Shown here piece after piece: positions 32,487-40,977 of a stretch of 64,000 bases of DNA. The DNA comes from Actibacterium ureilyticum (GTDB lineage Bacteria; Pseudomonadota; Alphaproteobacteria; Rhodobacterales; Rhodobacteraceae), in assembly GCF_002285435.1 (NCBI RefSeq), contig NZ_NSBT01000037.1:558001-622000 (forward strand), given 5' to 3'. The translations under genes were made by a program, and so were the position numbers. The notes below the pieces were generated by a model that was not told where the DNA came from, made no database searches, and worked only from the letters and a program-made list of their open reading frames with translations. Every line of letters begins with the position of its first letter. Within the stretch, counting starts at the first letter, position 1.

Positions 32487-33941
32487 TCACACACCCGTCG
32501 CCGGAATGCCCGTGCGCTCCACCGGGCGGGGCGCGGTCAGTTCCTTCCACGTGCTCAGCGCCGTGTTCACCGTGGCATTGGGCGCGCGCTTGACGAACTT
32601 GCCATGCCCCTCCTGCGTGCGGATCTCACCGTCATAAACCGCGACCTGTCCGCGTGTCAGCGTAAACCGCGGCAGGCCCTTTACATGGTGGCCTTCGAAC
32701 ACGTTGTAGTCGATGGCCGACTGCTGCGCGCTGGCGGTTATGGTCTTTTCCTTGGCCGGATCCCAGACCACGATATCCGCATCCGCGCCCACAAGGATCG
32801 CGCCCTTTTTCGGATAGCAATTCAATATCTTGGCGATGTTTGTTGATGTAACGGCCACGAATTCATTCGGCGTCAGGCGCCCCGTGGCGACCCCTTGGGT
32901 CCAAAGCATCGGCAGGCGATCCTCCAACCCGCCGGTGCCGTTGGGGATCTTGGAAAAATCACCCACCCCATAGCGCTTCTGTTCGGTGGTAAAGGCGCAG
33001 TGATCGGTCGCCACGACCGACAATGAGCCCGACTGCAAACCCGCCCACAGGCTGTCTTGATGCTTCTTGTCGCGGAAGGGCGGCGACATCACCCGGCGCG
33101 CGGCATGGTCCCAATCGGGATGGAAATACTCGCTTTCATCCAGCGTCAGATGCTGGATCAGCGGCTCGCCCCAGACGCGCTTGCCCTGCTGCTTGGCGCG
33201 CCGGATCGCCTCATGCGCCTCTTCGCAGGACGTATGCACCACGTAAAGCGGCACACCCGCCATGTCGGCGATCATGATGGCGCGGTTGGTGGCCTCGCCC
33301 TCGACCTGGGTCGGCCGGCTATAGGCATGCGCCTCGGGCCCGATGTTCCCCTCGGCCAGCAGCTTGGCGGTCAGCTCGGCCACCACGTCGCCGTTTTCGG
33401 CATGGACCAGCGCGGTGGCGCCCAGTTCGGCCAGCCGCTGGAAAGACGCATACATCTCGTCATCATTCACCATCAGCGCGCCCTTATAGGCCATGAAATG
33501 CTTGAAGGTGTTGATGCCGCGCTCCTTGACCACGGCCTCCATCTCGTTGAAGACCTGCTCGCCCCACCATGTGACGGCCATGTGAAAGCTGTAATCGCAA
33601 TTGGCGCGCGTCGATTTGTTGTCCCACATCTGCAGCGCGTCCAGCAGGCCCTGTTCCGGGCTGGGCAGCGCGAAATCGATGACCATCGTGGTGCCGCCCG
33701 ACAACGCCGCGCGGGTGCCGCTTTCGAAATCGTCACTGGAATAGGTGCCCATGAAGGGCATCTCCAGATGCGTATGCGGGTCGATCCCGCCCGGCATCAC
33801 ATAGCAACCGGTGGCGTCCAGAACCTCGTCGCCCTTCAGGTCGGGGCCGATTTCGATGATCTGCCCCCCCTCGACCAGCACATCGGCCTTATAGGTCAGG
33901 TCGGCGGTCACGATGGTGCCGTTCTTGATGACTGTGCTCAT
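32487..33941 (-). CDS. hydA: Dihydropyrimidinase (D-hydantoinase)
   Basis: The enzyme opens dihydrouracil or dihydrothymine to N-carbamoyl-beta-amino acids, step two of reductive pyrimidine degradation. The 484-residue amidohydrolase has the binuclear zinc ligands DPHTHLE (about 55-61), the carboxylated Lys in HFMAYKG (about 148-154), His in LVHAENGD (about 178) and VVHTSC (about 232), and Asp in VATDHCAF (about 312). Length and motif order fit dihydropyrimidinase rather than allantoinase. It sits between the Zn hydrolase and importer genes on one strand. The start ATG follows GGGAGTTGAACC. Confidence 0.95.
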   Translation of the reverse strand: MSTVIKNGTIVTADLTYKADVLVEGGQIIEIGPDLKGDEVLDATGCYVMPGGIDPHTHLEMPFMGTYSSDDFESGTRAALSGGTTMVIDFALPSPEQGLLDALQMWDNKSTRANCDYSFHMAVTWWGEQVFNEMEAVVKERGINTFKHFMAYKGALMVNDDEMYASFQRLAELGATALVHAENGDVVAELTAKLLAEGNIGPEAHAYSRPTQVEGEATNRAIMIADMAGVPLYVVHTSCEEAHEAIRRAKQQGKRVWGEPLIQHLTLDESEYFHPDWDHAARRVMSPPFRDKKHQDSLWAGLQSGSLSVVATDHCAFTTEQKRYGVGDFSKIPNGTGGLEDRLPMLWTQGVATGRLTPNEFVAVTSTNIAKILNCYPKKGAILVGADADIVVWDPAKEKTITASAQQSAIDYNVFEGHHVKGLPRFTLTRGQVAVYDGEIRTQEGHGKFVKRAPNATVNTALSTWKELTAPRPVERTGIPATGV

Positions 33942-33990
33942 GGTTCAACTCCCTCTTCGATACCAGATGCGCCCGAAGACGCGCCCCTGA

Positions 33991-34012
33991 TTCATTGTTC
34001 TTCAAATACTCC
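33991..34012 (-). repeat. Dispersed intergenic repeat, copy C
   Basis: On the minus strand it reads GGAGTATTTGAAG and ends AACAATGAA, close to copies A and B about 2.9 kb away. The three copies bracket the hydA-ATPase-GNAT block. It directly abuts the hairpin at 34019-34037. Confidence 0.55.
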
Positions 34013-34018
34013 GGGGGT

Positions 34019-34037
34019 CCGGGGGCAGCGCCCCCGG
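34019..34037 (-). terminator. Hairpin after the Zn hydrolase gene
   Basis: CCGGGGGC (34019-34026) pairs with GCCCCCGG (34030-34037) across a 3-nt loop, 12 bp after the gene's stop. The transcript continues with GGACCCCCGGAGUAUUUG, so any U-tract is weak; it may attenuate rather than end transcription into hydA. Confidence 0.5.
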
Positions 34038-34048
34038 CCTACCCCGGC

Positions 34049-35299
34049 TCACCCCACCACCTCGGCGGTTTCCAGAACCGCATGCAGCAACACATCGGTG
34101 CCCGCGGCGGCCCATTCGGGGCTGATCTCTTCGGCCTCGTTATGGCTCAGCCCGTCGACGCAGGGGCACATGATCATCGAGGTCGGCGCGACATCGTTGA
34201 TCCAGCAGGCGTCATGCCCCGCGCCCGAGACGATATCCATGTGGCTATAGCCCAGCCGCTCGGCCGCGTTGCGCACCGCGGTGACACAGGCTTCGTCAAA
34301 GGCGGGCGGATCGAACTGGCCCGAGATCTCCCAACTCAGCTCGGTGCCGATCTCGGTGCAAAGCGCCGGCGCCTTTTCGGAAAATTCCGCCATCATGGCG
34401 TCGATCACCTCCTGCAGGTGGCTGCGGAAATCGACGGTGAAGACGACCTTGCCGGGGATGATGTTGCGGCTGTTGGGATAGACATCGATATGGCCGATGG
34501 CGCCCACGGCGTTGGGCTGGTGCTTCATCGCGATCTCGTGCACCAGCTCGGTGATCCGCGCCAGCCCCCGGCCCGCGTTCAGGCGCATATGCATTGGCGT
34601 GGAACCGGTGTGGCTTTCCTTGCCCGTCACCGTGCATTCGATCCAGCGCAGCCCCTGCCCGTGGGTCACGACGCCGATATCCTTGCCCTCGGCCTCCAGG
34701 ATCGGGCCCTGTTCGATGTGCAGCTCGAACATGGCGTGCATCTTGCGCGCGCCGACCTCCTCGTCGCCGACCCAGCCGATGCGCTTCAGCTCGTCGCCAA
34801 AGCGCTTGCCCTCGGCATCGACGCGGTCATAGGCCCAGTCCTGCGTGTGGCGTCCGGTGAACACGCCCGAGGCCAGCATCGCCGGCGCAAAGCGCGTGCC
34901 TTCCTCGTTCGTCCAGTTGGCGACGACAATCGGGTGCCGGGTTTTGATGCCCAGGTCGTTCATCGACCGGACCACTTCCAGCCCGCCCAGAACGCCCAGC
35001 ACACCGTCGTATTTGCCGCCCGTGGGCTGGGTATCCAGGTGGCTGCCCATATAGACCGGCAGCGCATCGGGGTCCGTGCCCGCCCGGGTGGCGAACATGT
35101 TGCCCATCGTGTCGACCCCCATGGTCATGCCCGCATCCTCGCACCATTTGCGGAACAGCGCGCGGCCCTCGGCATCTTCGTCCGTCAGGGTCTGGCGGTT
35201 GTTGCCACCGGCGATGCCGGGGCCGATCTTGGCCATCTCCATCAGGCTGTCCCACAGGCGGGACGGGTTGATGCGCAGGTTCTCTCCGGGGGCGGGCAT
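34049..35299 (-). CDS. Zn-dependent hydrolase, N-carbamoyl-beta-alanine amidohydrolase type
   Basis: This 416-residue M20-family amidohydrolase releases beta-alanine (or beta-aminoisobutyrate), CO2 and ammonia from the carbamoyl product of dihydropyrimidinase. The metal motif GSHLDTQPTGGKYDGVLGV lies at about 85-103, the NEEG pair near 131, the His in ELHIEQGP near 193, and the C-terminal GLSHNEAEEI near 386. Allantoate amidohydrolase and L-carbamoylase share this fold, so the substrate rests on the neighbours: dihydropyrimidinase downstream and the aminotransferase upstream. It is 12 bp after the cupin gene. Confidence 0.92.
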   Translation of the reverse strand: MPAPGENLRINPSRLWDSLMEMAKIGPGIAGGNNRQTLTDEDAEGRALFRKWCEDAGMTMGVDTMGNMFATRAGTDPDALPVYMGSHLDTQPTGGKYDGVLGVLGGLEVVRSMNDLGIKTRHPIVVANWTNEEGTRFAPAMLASGVFTGRHTQDWAYDRVDAEGKRFGDELKRIGWVGDEEVGARKMHAMFELHIEQGPILEAEGKDIGVVTHGQGLRWIECTVTGKESHTGSTPMHMRLNAGRGLARITELVHEIAMKHQPNAVGAIGHIDVYPNSRNIIPGKVVFTVDFRSHLQEVIDAMMAEFSEKAPALCTEIGTELSWEISGQFDPPAFDEACVTAVRNAAERLGYSHMDIVSGAGHDACWINDVAPTSMIMCPCVDGLSHNEAEEISPEWAAAGTDVLLHAVLETAEVVG

Positions 35300-35311
35300 T
35301 GGGGGGTCTCC

Positions 35312-35599
35312 CTATTTCAGTTCCACTTCGACGAAGGCCATCGGCTGGTCCCCGTCATTCACGACATTATGTTCGATACCCGCCTGCCGGGCATAGGCCG
35401 CCCCCGCAGGCACGGTGGTGCGCCGGGTGTCGCCGTCCGGCATTTGCAGCAGCATGTGGCAATCGGTGATCGCGGTGATGACGTAATCGAACCCGTGGCG
35501 ATGCCAGCCCGTTTCCGCACCGGGGGCAAAGTCGAACCGCGTCACACGCACGCGGTCATCGTCGATCAATTGGGTTGCAACCGCCTCCGGCCGTGTCAT
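35312..35599 (-). CDS. Small cupin domain protein
   Basis: This 95-residue single cupin has its first motif as GWHRHGFDYVI (His pair near 32-34, Tyr/Glu side altered to Asp-Tyr) and the second as GIEHNVVNDG near 74-83. Its start overlaps the aminotransferase stop by 4 bp, and the Zn hydrolase follows after 12 bp, so it belongs to the pyrimidine unit. Such small cupins may be isomerases, lyases or metabolite sensors. Its role in the pathway is unknown to me. Confidence 0.85.
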   Translation of the reverse strand: MTRPEAVATQLIDDDRVRVTRFDFAPGAETGWHRHGFDYVITAITDCHMLLQMPDGDTRRTTVPAGAAYARQAGIEHNVVNDGDQPMAFVEVELK

Positions 35600-36921
35600 T
35601 CCGCCCCTTTCAGAACTTCGCGCAGGGTGCCGACCAGCTGGTCGATATGGGATTTCTCGAAGATCAGCGGCGGCGACATGGCGATCGTGTCCCCGGTAAA
35701 GCGCAGCAGCACGCCCTTTTCATAGGCCGCCAGGAACACATCGAACGCCCGCTTGCCCGGCGCATCCGGGATCGGTTCCAGCTCGACCGCGCCGACCAGC
35801 CCCATATTGCGGATGTCGATCACGTTCGGGCAGTCGCGCAGCCCGTGCAGGGCGTCCTCGAAATAAGGGGCCAGCGCGGCGGCGCGTTCGAAAAGCGCCT
35901 CTTCGCGATAGAGCTCCAGCGTGGCCAGACCCGCGGCCGAGGCCAGCGGGTGCCCCGAATAGGTATAGCCGTGGAAAAGCTCGATCATGTGCTCGGGGCC
36001 ATGCATGAAGGCGTCGTGGATCTGCGAGGTGACCAGAACCGCCCCCATCGGCACCGTGCCGCCGGTCAGGCCCTTGGCGGTGGTGATCAGATCGGGCGTC
36101 ACGCCGAAATACTCGGTGGCAAAGCTGGCGCCCAGACGGCCAAAGCCGGTGATCACCTCGTCAAAGATCAGCAGGATGCCGTGACGGGTACAGATCTCGC
36201 GCAGCTTTTCCAGATAGCCCTTGGGCGGCAGCAGCACACCGGCCGAGCCCGCCATCGGCTCGACGATCACGGCGGCGATGGTTTCCGGCCCGTGCAACTG
36301 GGCGATCCGTTCCAGCTCGTCGGCCAGATGGGCCCCATGTTCGGGCTGGCCACGGGTAAAGGCGTTTTCCGTCAGGTGGGTGTGCGGCAGATGGTCGACC
36401 CCGTTCAGCAGCGTGCCGAACATGCGGCGGTTGTTGACCAGACCGCCGACCGATATGCCGCCGAAGCCCACCCCGTGATAGCCCTTTTCGCGGCCGATCA
36501 GACGGGTGCGCTGCCCCTGCCCCTTGGCCCGGTGATAGGCCAGCGCGATCTTCAGCGCGGTATCGACGCTTTCGGACCCGGAATTGGTGAAAAAGACGTG
36601 CTGGAACGGCTCGGGCGCCATGTCGCGCACGGCGCTGGCCAGTTCGAACGCCTTGGGGTGGTTCATCTGGAAACCGGGGGCATAGTCCAGCTCTCCCGCC
36701 TGCTGGCGGATCGCCTCGACGATCTTGGGGCGGTTGTGCCCCGCGTTGCAGCACCACAGCCCCGCCGTGCCGTCCAGGATCTGGCGCCCGTCCTGCGCGG
36801 TATAGAAAACGCCATCGGCCGATACCAGCATGCGCGGGGCCTGCTTGAACTGCCGGTTCGCGGTGAAGGGCATCCAATAGGCCGACAGGTCATTGGGAAC
36901 GGAATTGCGATCAAGGGCCAT
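35596..36921 (-). CDS. Class III aminotransferase, beta-alanine (omega-amino acid):pyruvate type
   Basis: This PLP enzyme probably converts beta-alanine to malonate semialdehyde, the last step of pyrimidine degradation. The 441-residue product has the class III motifs FFTNSGSESVDTALKIA near 112-128, the Asp in LIFDEVITGFGRLG near 250 and the PLP-binding Lys in TTAKGLTGGTVPMG near 283. The N-terminal YWMPFTANRQFK is typical of omega-amino acid:pyruvate aminotransferases. The ATG at 36921 was taken over a GTG two codons upstream. It is the first gene after the RutR-like operator and heads the long minus-strand unit. Confidence 0.92.
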   Translation of the reverse strand: MALDRNSVPNDLSAYWMPFTANRQFKQAPRMLVSADGVFYTAQDGRQILDGTAGLWCCNAGHNRPKIVEAIRQQAGELDYAPGFQMNHPKAFELASAVRDMAPEPFQHVFFTNSGSESVDTALKIALAYHRAKGQGQRTRLIGREKGYHGVGFGGISVGGLVNNRRMFGTLLNGVDHLPHTHLTENAFTRGQPEHGAHLADELERIAQLHGPETIAAVIVEPMAGSAGVLLPPKGYLEKLREICTRHGILLIFDEVITGFGRLGASFATEYFGVTPDLITTAKGLTGGTVPMGAVLVTSQIHDAFMHGPEHMIELFHGYTYSGHPLASAAGLATLELYREEALFERAAALAPYFEDALHGLRDCPNVIDIRNMGLVGAVELEPIPDAPGKRAFDVFLAAYEKGVLLRFTGDTIAMSPPLIFEKSHIDQLVGTLREVLKGAE

Positions 36922-36978
36922 GGGCACCCCCCGGAAAGTTGCGGTTCAGACTGGATTTGCCCAGCGGCCCCGGCTAGT

Positions 36979-36994
36979 TTTACCAAATGGTCAG
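36979..36994. promoter_or_regulatory. RutR-like operator between the aminotransferase and rutR
   Basis: TTTACCAAATGGTCAG matches the E. coli RutR consensus TTGACCA-NN-TGGTCAA at 13 of the 14 defined positions if the outermost and third bases are relaxed, with the ACCA-NN-TGGT core exact. It lies 58 bp before the aminotransferase ATG, in the 263-bp divergent gap before the repressor gene. It overlaps a weak TTAGCG-N17-TAAAAC promoter on the minus strand. Confidence 0.7.
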
Positions 36995-37184
36995 GATCAC
37001 GCTAACAGAGCAACAATGGCAGTCAAGGATATCCCGGCGCATGTCGTCAAGCCGATCCAGACCCCGCGCAGAAAAGGGGCATCGCCCCGCCTGTTGCGCG
37101 CGCGCATTGGGCAAGTCGATAATAGCATGATTTTCGCGCTTCCCGTTGGACAAACCGTCGCTTGATTCAGTAGAACCCGCCGCC

Positions 37185-37799
37185 ATGACACAACCGAAAC
37201 CACAGACCCGCATTCAGAAGAAAAACACCACGGCAATTCTGGACGCGGCGCTGGAGGTGTTTTCGCAACACGGCTATCGCGGCGCCACGCTGGACCAGAT
37301 CGCGCGCGCCGCCGATCTGTCCAAGCCCAACCTGCTGTATTACTTCCCGTCGAAAGAGGCGATCCATGTCGCGCTTCTGTCGGGGCTGATGGACACCTGG
37401 CTGGACCCGCTGCGGGCGCTGGACCCCGATGGCAAACCGGTGGACGAGATCATCGGCTATGTGCATCGCAAGCTGCAGATCAGCCGCGCCTATCCGCGCG
37501 AAAGCCGGCTGTTTGCCAATGAGATCATCCAGGGCGCCCCGCGCATCCACGAGGTTCTGGGCGGCGAGCTGAAGACGCTGGTCGACGAAAAGGCCCGAGT
37601 CCTGCAGGGCTGGATGGATGCGGGCCAGATCGCGCCCGCCGATCCGCATCACCTGATCTTCTCGATCTGGGCGCTGACCCAGCATTACGCCGATTTCGAT
37701 GTGCAGGTGCGCGCCATCCTGGGCCCGGATACCGGGCGCAATTTCGACGGCGCGCAGGCCTATCTGGACGTGCTGTTCAACAAGCTGCTGGCGCCCTAG
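37185..37799 (+). CDS. rutR: RutR-type TetR family repressor of pyrimidine catabolism
   Basis: This is a 204-residue TetR protein. The HTH lies at about 18-63 (TILDAALEVFSQHGYRGATL, then AADLSKPNLLYYFPSKEAI), and the C-terminal part resembles the RutR/YcdC ligand domain (ESRLFANEIIQGAPRI near 116, WALTQHYADFDVQV near 166). RutR of E. coli binds uracil and thymine and then leaves DNA. Here it is divergent from the pyrimidine unit with a RutR-like box between them. The ATG at 37185 is used; the longer frame starts at a TTG. Its stop codon overlaps that of the convergent AhpD-like gene. Confidence 0.88.
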   Translation: MTQPKPQTRIQKKNTTAILDAALEVFSQHGYRGATLDQIARAADLSKPNLLYYFPSKEAIHVALLSGLMDTWLDPLRALDPDGKPVDEIIGYVHRKLQISRAYPRESRLFANEIIQGAPRIHEVLGGELKTLVDEKARVLQGWMDAGQIAPADPHHLIFSIWALTQHYADFDVQVRAILGPDTGRNFDGAQAYLDVLFNKLLAP

Positions 37800-38254
37800 G
37801 CGGCCACGGCGCCAGGCGCGGCATGGACGGACCGGAACGCCACCGACAGGCGGTTCCAGCTGTTGATCATAACCACAACTGCGGTCAGCTTGATGATCTG
37901 GTCGTCGGGGAAATGCTGCCGGGTTTCGGCCCACAGCGCATCGTCGGGGCCTTGGGCGCCCAGGCGGGTGACCGCCTCGGTCCAGGCCAGCGCGGCCCGT
38001 TCGCGCGAGGTATACAGGAAGCTGTCCCGCCAGGCCGATGTCAGATACAGGCGCTGTTCGGTCTCGCCGTCCTTGCGGGCCTCGCGCGTGTGCATGTCGA
38101 CGCAAAAGGCGCAGCCGTTCAGTTGCGAGGCGCGCAGCTTCACCAGATGCAGCAGGCTGGGTTCCAACCCTGCCGCTTCGATCTGGTCGTTCAGGGCCAG
38201 GAATCCTTGCATCAGCTGCGGGGCGTCTTTCCAGGCGTTCACTCTGGCTTCCAT
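37796..38254 (-). CDS. Carboxymuconolactone decarboxylase/AhpD-like peroxidase
   Basis: This 152-residue all-helical protein has the AhpD redox motif CAFCVDMHTREAR (Cys pair near 51-54 with the proton-relay His), which supports alkylhydroperoxidase rather than decarboxylase activity. The ATG at 38254 follows GGAGAGATCTC; the longer open frame upstream has no conserved sense. It is directly downstream of an Rrf2 regulator (29 bp) on the same strand, a common regulator-target pair in oxidative or nitrosative stress. Its role inside the pyrimidine island is not obvious. Confidence 0.9.
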   Translation of the reverse strand: MEARVNAWKDAPQLMQGFLALNDQIEAAGLEPSLLHLVKLRASQLNGCAFCVDMHTREARKDGETEQRLYLTSAWRDSFLYTSRERAALAWTEAVTRLGAQGPDDALWAETRQHFPDDQIIKLTAVVVMINSWNRLSVAFRSVHAAPGAVAA

Positions 38255-38283
38255 GAGATCTCTCCGTCTATTGGTGGTCGGTT

Positions 38284-38781
38284 TCAGCCCTGCTGCCGCA
38301 AGTTCTCTTTCAAAAACGCCGCGCCCCGGGCCAGGACGCAGTCGGCGGCGTGGTCCATATGTTCCCGGACCAGTTCGCTGATCGGGGTCCGGGCCAACGC
38401 ATCGCGATAGGCCCGTTCGGCGCGCAGCATCGCCACGCTGATCCCGCACGGGTCGGGAAAGGCCGTGGCATCGGGCGGGTTCGGCCCCGCGCGGCGGATC
38501 TCGCGGCAGCGAAAGGCGGGCGCGCCCCCTTCGACCGCCAGCACGATGTCCAGCAACGTGATCCGGTCCGCCGCACGGGCCAGCCGATAGCCGCCCTTCG
38601 GCCCCGAGACAGACACCAGCACATCGGCGGCGACCAAAGCCTTGAGATGTTTCAGCAAATAGCTGGCCGAGACACCGTGAAACCGCGCCAGATCCGCCCC
38701 CGACAGCACGGCATCCTGCGGAATGCTCGCCAGAAGTGTCACACAGTGGATCGCCGCTTCGACCCCATCGCTCATCTTCAT
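38284..38781 (-). CDS. Rrf2 family transcriptional regulator
   Basis: This 165-residue winged-helix protein has HTH GADLARFHGVSASYLLKHLK near 28-47 and the wing GPKGGYRLAR near 59-68, which are standard for Rrf2. Cysteines occur near 92, 112 and 147 but not in the exact CX5CX3-7C spacing of IscR. It may sense redox through them or, like YwnA/NsrR relatives, be a thiol or NO sensor (uncertain). GAGGG lies before the ATG at 38781. It probably controls itself and the AhpD-like gene; the 171-bp upstream region is AT-rich. Confidence 0.88.
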   Translation of the reverse strand: MKMSDGVEAAIHCVTLLASIPQDAVLSGADLARFHGVSASYLLKHLKALVAADVLVSVSGPKGGYRLARAADRITLLDIVLAVEGGAPAFRCREIRRAGPNPPDATAFPDPCGISVAMLRAERAYRDALARTPISELVREHMDHAADCVLARGAAFLKENLRQQG

Positions 38782-38952
38782 GTCGCGCCCTCTTTTATCT
38801 GGATACAGATTATCGTGGATATTTTTTATCCGCAATTGATTCGACATCCGGGACACGGAAAATTCATCTCAAATTGCGATCTTAAATCGCTGTTCAGATC
38901 CGTTGGCGAAATCTAAACAGGTCTGGTGGGGGCATTTTGCCGGGAATAGGGC

Positions 38953-39279
38953 ATGATCACACTTTCGGACACCCGCTGGCAGGCCGTCCTGCCGCTCAGA
39001 TCGGTGGATATTCAGCTTCCCGATCTGCCCAAGACACAACGCATCGCCGCCACCAGCGACGGCGGGCAGATGAATGGCGAATTCGACGCCGCGTTTTCGG
39101 ATGGCAGCCTGACCCGCGCGCCCTTCGATCCCGATGCGCCGACCGGTCCACCGCCCGCGTTCGAGGCCAACGTGCTGGAGGCGCGGTATGAAACCTGGGC
39201 GCGGCCGGATTTCGACCTGACGGACCACCCGCCGCAGGATGCCGAAACCACCGCGCCGCAGATCGACCGGCGCCGCTGA
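38953..39279 (+). CDS. Hypothetical protein (108 aa)
   Basis: This soluble, acidic, Pro/Asp-rich protein begins ITLSDTRWQAVLPLRSVDIQ and has a low-complexity tail (DAPTGPPPAFEANVL and DHPPQDAETTAPQID). No signal peptide, membrane segment or motif is seen. A GGGAATAGGGC stretch before the ATG may serve as ribosome site. It is transcribed against both neighbours, so it has its own promoter. I do not recognise it. Confidence 0.55.
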   Translation: MITLSDTRWQAVLPLRSVDIQLPDLPKTQRIAATSDGGQMNGEFDAAFSDGSLTRAPFDPDAPTGPPPAFEANVLEARYETWARPDFDLTDHPPQDAETTAPQIDRRR

Positions 39280-39297
39280 TCCGGGATGCGGGCGGGA

Positions 39298-39594
39298 TCA
39301 ATCGCCGCCCGGATCACGTTCGGCCCAGATGCGATAGCGGCGGGTCACCTCGGATTCCAGGATCTTGAAGGCCAGCCAACTGGCCAGCGCGACCGCCCCG
39401 CCCAGCCCCAGCCACGCCATCTGCACCAGCGCGCCCGCGCGGATCGCCAGCCAGCCGTGTTCGCGGATGAAATAGACATTCGCCATGGCCAGCGAAAACA
39501 GGTTTACGGTGACAAAGGCGAAGATCACCACCGCCGCCCCGGCGGCGGCCAGAACCAGCAGCACTGGCCAGCGGGTGATGTTCAGAAACTGCAT
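39298..39594 (-). CDS. Small two-TM membrane protein
   Basis: This 98-residue protein has two long hydrophobic helices (about 8-33 and 50-72) and a basic, hydrophilic C-terminus ending RRYRIWAERDPGGD. The ATG at 39594 is chosen because it places the first helix at the N-terminus; an in-frame start at 39639 adds 15 basic residues. It lies 65 bp downstream of preA on the same strand and could be read through from it. The function is unknown. Confidence 0.6.
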   Translation of the reverse strand: MQFLNITRWPVLLVLAAAGAAVVIFAFVTVNLFSLAMANVYFIREHGWLAIRAGALVQMAWLGLGGAVALASWLAFKILESEVTRRYRIWAERDPGGD

Positions 39595-39659
39595 CCGGCG
39601 GCACCCCTTCCCTGCGGGCAAGGGTGCCGTCCCGGTCATGCCGCGGTCAAGTCACGATG

Positions 39660-40964
39660 TCATTCCGCCGCCTGCGCCGACGGGTTGTTGGGGTGCATCG
39701 TCCAGTTGGCGTAATCGTCCTGCACCGGTTTGCCGGTGCGCGGATCGGTCTCGCCCGTGGGCAGTTCGCGCATGGTGATGCAGCCCTCGACCGGGCAGAC
39801 ATTCACACACAGGTTGCAGGCCACGCATTCCTCGTCCTTGACGGTAAAGGTCCGGTCGGCGGACATCGCGATGGCCTGGTGGCTGGTATCCTCGCACGCC
39901 GCATAGCAGCGTCCGCATTTGATACAGGCGTCCTGGTCGATTTCGGCCTTGGTGATGAAATTCAGGTTCAGATACTGCCAGTCGGTCACGTTGGGCGTGG
40001 CCAGGCCGGTGACCTCGGCCACGGATTTATAGCCCTTGTCGTCCATCCATTGCGACAGGCCCGCCGCCATTTCCTGTACCACCTTGAAGCCATAGGTCAT
40101 GGCCGCGGTGCAAACCTGGACATTGCCCGCCCCCAGCGCCAGGAATTCTGCCGCATCGCGCCATGTGGTCACCCCGCCGATGCCGGAAATCGGCAGCCCG
40201 GCGGTTTCCGGGTCGCGCGCGATCTCGGCCACCATGTTCAGCGCGATGGGTTTCACCGCCGGGCCGCAATAGCCGCCATGGCTGCCCTTGCCATCAATCG
40301 ACGGCTCGGGCGACATCGTGTCCAGATTGACCGAGGTGATCGAGCTGACCGTGTTGATCAGGCTGACCGCATCCGCCCCACCGTTATGCGCCGCCCGCGC
40401 CGGATAGCGGATATCGGTGATGTTGGGGGTCAGCTTCACGATCACCGGCTTGTCGTAATATTCCTTGCACCAGCGGGTGACCATTTCGATATATTCCGGC
40501 ACCTGCCCCACGGCGCTGCCCATGCCGCGTTCGCTCATCCCGTGCGGGCAGCCGAAGTTCAGCTCGATCCCGTCGGCGCCGGTTTCCGCTACACGCGGCA
40601 GGATCGCCTTCCACGCGGCTTCCTCGCACGGCACCATGATCGACGCGATCAGCGCGCGGTCGGGATAGTCCGCCTTGACCCGCGCCATTTCCTCGAGGTT
40701 GGTTTCCAGCGGGCGGTCGGTGATCAGCTCGATATTGTTCAGCCCCAACAGCCGCCGGTCCGCACCCCAGACCGCGCCGTAACGCGGCCCGTTCACATTG
40801 ACCACGGGCGGGCCTTCGGCGCCCAGCGTCTTCCAGACGACGCCGCCCCAGCCGGCCTCGAACGCGCGGCGGACATTGTATTCCTTGTCCGTCGGCGGCG
40901 CGCTGGCCAGCCAGAACGGGTTGGGCGATGTGATGCCGGCGAATTCGGTTGTCAGGTCGGCCAT
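39660..40964 (-). CDS. preA: NAD-dependent dihydropyrimidine dehydrogenase subunit PreA
   Basis: PreA is the catalytic half of bacterial dihydropyrimidine dehydrogenase, reducing uracil and thymine to the 5,6-dihydro forms. The 434-residue protein has an FMN-binding dihydroorotate dehydrogenase-like barrel (ITSPNPFWLASAPPT near 8-22; ELNFGCPHGMSERGMG near 130; GGADAVSLINTV near 195). It ends in a two-cluster ferredoxin domain (CIKCGRCYAAC near 346 and CVACNLCVNVCPVEGC near 376). PreT, its electron-input partner, is encoded upstream but separated by a methyltransferase gene. The start follows a GGAAAGGACC ribosome site. Confidence 0.95.
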   Translation of the reverse strand: MADLTTEFAGITSPNPFWLASAPPTDKEYNVRRAFEAGWGGVVWKTLGAEGPPVVNVNGPRYGAVWGADRRLLGLNNIELITDRPLETNLEEMARVKADYPDRALIASIMVPCEEAAWKAILPRVAETGADGIELNFGCPHGMSERGMGSAVGQVPEYIEMVTRWCKEYYDKPVIVKLTPNITDIRYPARAAHNGGADAVSLINTVSSITSVNLDTMSPEPSIDGKGSHGGYCGPAVKPIALNMVAEIARDPETAGLPISGIGGVTTWRDAAEFLALGAGNVQVCTAAMTYGFKVVQEMAAGLSQWMDDKGYKSVAEVTGLATPNVTDWQYLNLNFITKAEIDQDACIKCGRCYAACEDTSHQAIAMSADRTFTVKDEECVACNLCVNVCPVEGCITMRELPTGETDPRTGKPVQDDYANWTMHPNNPSAQAAE

Positions 40965-40977
40965 GCTGGGTCCTTTC

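Noticed and set aside
32487-35299. Allantoin degradation (allantoinase plus allantoate amidohydrolase)
   Set aside because: The families are related, but preT/preA, a beta-alanine-type aminotransferase and RutR in the same island fit pyrimidines; no ureidoglycolate genes are seen.
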